Program-made: the position numbers and the translations under genes
The notes under the pieces: model-generated
The model's input: the letters and a program-made list of their open reading frames with translations, nothing else
Database searches by the model: none
What the model was told of the DNA's origin: nothing
Shown here: one piece after another, positions 61,970 to 64,000 of the stretch
Layout: every line of letters starts with the position of its first letter
How positions within the stretch are numbered: position 1 is the first letter of the stretch
From: Arctic95D-9 sp035967665
GTDB lineage: Bacteria > Verrucomicrobiota > Verrucomicrobiia > Verrucomicrobiales > DEV007
Assembly: GCA_035967665.1 (NCBI GenBank)
Contig: JAYWLB010000029.1
Span: forward strand, 45,249 to 109,248
Direction of reading: 5' to 3'
DNA length: 64,000 nucleotides

Positions 61970-62044
61970 GTAAAGACTTTGCACCCGAACTCAACTGTTC
62001 GCAAGAACAATACTCAATTATCCACCTGTCCCCGAGAATTTCCG

Positions 62045-62067
62045 AGAATTTTCTTGGTTGGTTAGTA
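62045..62067 (-). repeat. Truncated attC 5 (outer core only)
   Basis: On the minus strand the stop of the 62062 gene overlaps TACTAAC (62061-62067), an RYYYAAC-like attC core, followed by CAACC (5 nt) and AAGAAAAT, the positions of the spacer and left arm. Beyond that the transposase element begins and no matching right arm is found. By position this is the attC of that cassette, cut off. Confidence 0.45.
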
Positions 62068-62574
62068 GTCGACCGTCAGTGCTTCAAAGGTTCCGACCTC
62101 GATCCCTTCGTCACGCCACGAACCTTCAACCTCTTGAATGTCCGTCTTGATCTGCTCGAGCCTGCCTGACTCACCCCGGTAAACCATCGTCACCGGAAGC
62201 CGGTCGCTGAGTTTCTCGATGGACTTGATGAAGTGCTCACTGCGCTCAATCGGGTTCCTCAGGACGTTGTAGCCCAAGCGGATCCCATCAAATGGTCCCG
62301 GGTGGTGATGTACGATCTCTCCGTCAACGAGTGGAAATAGCCAGACGGCAACATCGTCGCCCTCACCTGTGATCGTCTGCACTCCGAAGTAGTCATCGAC
62401 CTGCGAAAATTGGAGATCCTCGAACTGCTTGAAATCGAATCGACCCGAAGGGGGAAAATTCGGATTCTCGTATCCACATATCGCGAACAGATCTCCGAAC
62501 CCTGGGCGATCATCCCCGAACAGGAGATCCACCACGATGCCTTCATAGCGTGCGGAATCAGGAAGGTCGTCCAT
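62062..62574 (-). CDS. Hypothetical cassette protein, 170 residues
   Basis: ATG at 62574, 14 bp after the end of attC 3. The product is acidic and globular, predicted alpha/beta, without signal peptide: PSGRFDFKQFEDLQFSQVDD, VAVWLFPLVDGEIVHHHPGP, KLSDRLPVTMVYRGESGRLE. It has no recognised family. The base composition is lower in GC than the core genes. As is usual for cassette genes the coding region nearly fills the space between two recombination sites. Confidence 0.7.
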   Translation of the reverse strand: MDDLPDSARYEGIVVDLLFGDDRPGFGDLFAICGYENPNFPPSGRFDFKQFEDLQFSQVDDYFGVQTITGEGDDVAVWLFPLVDGEIVHHHPGPFDGIRLGYNVLRNPIERSEHFIKSIEKLSDRLPVTMVYRGESGRLEQIKTDIQEVEGSWRDEGIEVGTFEALTVDY

Positions 62575-62587
62575 CGTGATATTCTTG

Positions 62588-62712
62588 GGCTAACGTCCGA
62601 AGATAGGCAGCCTCACCTGGCGGCGCCACTCCGAATCAGAGTTGAGATTTGAATTTCCATGAAGCTTTCGACTCGCGGCGTGGTGAGGTTTGACTACTCT
62701 GCCTTGTTCGGC
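62588..62712 (-). repeat. attC site 3 (125 bp)
   Basis: Minus strand: box GCCGAAC, spacer AAGGC, arm AGAGTAG, inner stem CCTCACC/GGTGAGG, arm CTATCT, spacer TCGGAC, box GTTAGCC. AGAGTAG against CTATCT leaves one extra G unpaired. Plus-strand view shows CTTGTTCGGC at one end, containing the TTGTT target used by group IIC-attC introns. The site overlaps the last 19 bp of the upstream gene and ends 14 bp before the next start. Confidence 0.8.
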
Positions 62713-63272
62713 TCGTTGGTTTCAGATGAGCGGGAGACGCGATAGTCACCTTGGAGGTAGAAACGAATTCCCGAGTGAAGAGTCGCAATCGAGATCCCGA
62801 TCTCCTCCGGTATCTTCAATACGTTTTCGGTGGGATCGCCGTCAGATTCGAAACTGGTCTCCGAATCGAACTTGGTGCCTTCGTCTAAAACCACTCCTTT
62901 CGAATTAGGTCCCCAATCGTCGAACGAAAAAGCACGGACCCTCCTACCGTCTCTGTAATGATAAAACTCGTAGGAGTTGTCGGCATCCCCAACCGCGATT
63001 CGAAGGACCTCAAATTGGTTCGCTAACCTCTCGATTCCTAGTGCAAGACGGTCGTGCGAATTGTAGAGCGAGTAGAATCCATCGTCCAGAAACGAGACCC
63101 ATCCAGGCGCGCGCCCAACACCGGCATAGAAATTCGTATACTCGGGACTCTCCAGCGGATTTTGGGTCGAACAGTCGAAGAACCCCAGAAACTCCGTATC
63201 CGATAGTGACTCATTATCGCGGACAAATATCCAGTGTCCGGAATACACCCGTTTCTCTTGATCCACGATCAT
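62694..63272 (-). CDS. Hypothetical cassette protein, 192 residues
   Basis: The ATG at 63272 (MIVDQEKRVYSGHWIFVRD) lies 7 bp after the end of attC 2; an upstream TTG would place the start inside the site. The predicted fold is mixed, mostly beta, and acidic (FLGFFDCSTQNPLES, DGFYSLYNSHDRLALGIERL, FEVLRIAVGDADNSYEFYHY). No family recognised; some immunity-type proteins have this look, but that is a guess. Its last codons overlap attC 3. Confidence 0.7.
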   Translation of the reverse strand: MIVDQEKRVYSGHWIFVRDNESLSDTEFLGFFDCSTQNPLESPEYTNFYAGVGRAPGWVSFLDDGFYSLYNSHDRLALGIERLANQFEVLRIAVGDADNSYEFYHYRDGRRVRAFSFDDWGPNSKGVVLDEGTKFDSETSFESDGDPTENVLKIPEEIGISIATLHSGIRFYLQGDYRVSRSSETNEPNKAE

Positions 63273-63278
63273 TTCTAA

Positions 63279-63404
63279 GCCGAACGTCAAAGCGCACCAA
63301 CTCGATCCGGTGCGCGGTGGTTGAATGATAGAATAGAAGCCGAATCAGAAAAGAACTTTCGACTCGCGGCGGGGATCGAGTTGGGGTGCCGCAGCTTGTT
63401 GTGC
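63279..63404 (-). repeat. attC site 2 (126 bp)
   Basis: Minus strand: box GCACAAC, spacer AAGCT, arm GCGGCACC, then CCAACTCGATCC paired with GGATCGAGTTGG (12 bp perfect), arm GGTGCGC, spacer TTTGAC, box GTTCGGC. GCGGCACC against GGTGCGC leaves one unpaired G, and an extra C extends the next stem. The loop has CCGCGAGTCGAAAG and CTGATTCGG, shared with attC 3. The site abuts the stop codon at 63405 and ends 6 bp before the next ATG. Confidence 0.82.
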
Positions 63405-63821
63405 CTAGTTGGACTTTGGGGAAAGCTGCAACTCATCGCTGCCGCGTCTTAAAATCAGTGGATCTGGGAGAAGGGAGGGAGCAAGCCAGACTTCATAGGG
63501 CGGTCCGCCTCGAATAGACCAAATGGATCTGTAGTGATGTTCATAGTCCAATCCATCAATATTGATTCGCGGCTCGGTATCTACGTGGGGGCCTTGCAGG
63601 CTCACAACAAGGCGATTCTCGCCTGATTGTTCGTGGCTTTCGATCCAAACTTGAGTAATCGAATAATCATCGAGGGTGGCGTCGGTGGGTACGTCATACT
63701 GAGCGACTAGTATGTCACGACGCTGGGCCCGATCTGCTGACCCGGATGATGAGATGCTATGAGGGGTTTCACTACACCCTGCAAGAGCAATGGCCATCAG
63801 TGTAACGAGTGAACACTTCAT
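63405..63821 (-). CDS. Cassette-encoded lipoprotein, function unknown
   Basis: The ATG at 63821 (MKCSLVTLMAIALAGCSETP) gives 138 residues with a textbook lipobox LAGC, so a lipid-anchored periplasmic protein. The open frame upstream to 63911 runs into attC 1. The mature part is mixed beta with RLVVSLQGPHVDTEPRIN and RGGPPYEVWLAPSLLPDP; no family recognised. Start is 7 bp after attC 1, stop abuts attC 2. Confidence 0.75.
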   Translation of the reverse strand: MKCSLVTLMAIALAGCSETPHSISSSGSADRAQRRDILVAQYDVPTDATLDDYSITQVWIESHEQSGENRLVVSLQGPHVDTEPRINIDGLDYEHHYRSIWSIRGGPPYEVWLAPSLLPDPLILRRGSDELQLSPKSN

Positions 63822-63827
63822 ATTCCG

Positions 63828-63947
63828 GCACAACGTCCGAGCCATCGCAGCCTGACCAGAGGGCGATGTCTCGATGGTAGGGTAAGGATTCGAATCAGGT
63901 AAGTCAATCAACTCGGGACGTGGTCAGGCTTGCGATCGGCGCCTTGT
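63828..63947 (-). repeat. attC site 1, interrupted by a group II intron
   Basis: Minus strand, from its inner side: spacer AAGGC, arm GCCGATCG, stem AGCCTGACC paired with GGTCAGGCT, arm CGATGGC, spacer TCGGAC, box GTTGTGC. GCCGATCG against CGATGGC again leaves one unpaired G. The first box is broken: on the plus strand the site ends GCCTTGT and the next bases are intron-like. Attaching sequence is TTGATTGACTTAC and GAATCCTTACC, as in attC 4. Confidence 0.72.
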
Positions 63948-64000
63948 GTACGCCCAGCATGGGCTGAAACCAAAAGGGGTTCAAGTCCCCTGTTTATAGA
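63946..64000 (+). mobile_element. 5' end of a group II intron (group IIC-attC type)
   Basis: From about 63946-63948 the sequence reads GTGTACGCCCAGCATGGGC, forming a GCCCA/TGGGC stem, then AAAGGGGTTCAAGTCCCCT. This is the style of the 5' end of bacterial group II introns (GUGYG… then a GCAUGGGC and …AAGUCCC segment). It starts at TTGT within attC 1 and runs opposite to the cassette genes, as known for group IIC-attC introns, which insert in the bottom strand at TTGT/T. The intron body and reverse transcriptase would lie past 64000. Confidence 0.55.

Larger units (their letters stand above)
60576..62040 (-). mobile_element. REP-type tyrosine transposase element inserted in the cassette array
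   Basis: The element is bounded on one side by the triple repeat with GGGACAGGTG and on the other by CACCTGTCCC at 62023-62032, an inverted pair. Between them is the single Y1-type transposase gene. CGAGAATTT is directly repeated at 62033-62053 next to the outer end. The element separates the first bases of attC 5 from the rest of that cassette boundary, so it appears to have replaced or deleted most of that attC. Exact ends are not fixed by sequence alone. Confidence 0.6.
59549..64000 (-). mobile_element. Distal part of a chromosomal integron cassette array
   Basis: Three complete attC sites (59549, 62588, 63279), a fourth complete but for one box (63828), and one truncated site (62045) separate at least five cassettes, all read on the minus strand. 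Sites are 125-126 bp and related in loop sequence, as in sedentary integrons with homogenous repeats. Each complete site ends 6-14 bp before the next ATG. The integrase gene and attI should lie beyond 64000. The ACP-like gene after attC 4 has no attC of its own and seems to mark the distal end. Confidence 0.75.

Noticed and set aside
63974..63998. T-arm-like sequence GGGGTTCAAGTCCCC, suggestive of a tRNA
   Set aside because: The stem and TTCAAGT loop fit a tRNA T-arm, but no matching acceptor half, D-arm or anticodon arm lies upstream, and the context fits a group II intron start better.

Overview
The window reads as a chromosomal segment of a Gram-negative bacterium of the PVC superphylum, most likely a marine-type Verrucomicrobiota. 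The pointers are a PVC-style dehydrogenase/HEAT/cytochrome c fusion (16.4-19.1 kb), BamA, OmpH/Skp and LpxD for an outer membrane with lipid A, a squalene synthase next to DAHP synthase, a long RtcB, and several lineage-restricted secreted proteins. Shine-Dalgarno motifs are weak or absent at most starts. No rRNA, tRNA, CRISPR array or phage was recognised.

Layout. 0-4.8 kb: end of a cbb3 oxidase gene (ccoP), then ccoG, a 50-residue membrane protein, a TauE/SafE-like protein and the copper ATPase ccoI, overlapping by ATGA. 4.9-12.1 kb: rtcB, squalene synthase, aroG, moeA, chrA, a secreted esterase. 12.3-28.3 kb: DsbD, GDPD, amidohydrolase, the dehydrogenase fusion, several transporters, a CobW GTPase, a coiled-coil/TPR protein, a VTT protein, a PPOX protein. 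28.4-33.3 kb: two sensory proteins in tandem, a PAS protein with a degenerate kinase end and a REC-PAS-kinase-REC hybrid. 33.6-46.9 kb: an RGG-rich protein, hemL, a LysR regulator, a HAD phosphatase, a lone secretin, xseA, rpe, tadA, a beta-CASP nuclease and lpxD. 47-57.1 kb: ompH, bamA, ruvB, a proline-rich membrane protein, a PhoD-like phosphatase, glnD and a MYG1 homologue.

The last 5 kb (about 59.1-64 kb) differ. Small, mostly unrecognised genes all lie on the minus strand and are separated by 125-126 bp imperfect inverted repeats. These repeats have the architecture of integron attC sites: outer GTT/AAC core boxes, 5 and 6 nt spacers, and an inner stem carrying one unpaired G on one arm. 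Each repeat ends 6-14 bp before the next start codon. I read this as the distal end of a chromosomal integron cassette array whose integrase would lie beyond position 64000. A group II intron appears to begin inside the last attC at a TTGT target, in the orientation expected of group IIC-attC introns. A 34-nt domain V remnant of another group II intron lies at 60417-60450. A REP-type tyrosine transposase element has replaced most of another attC. The last cassette gene encodes an acyl carrier protein with an export signal, which is biochemically odd.

Smaller signals include a cluster of short palindromes at 33.35-33.56 kb, a dispersed GACCTGACCCTGTT motif at three places, and intrinsic terminators around ompH that divide the bamA-ompH-lpxD block.
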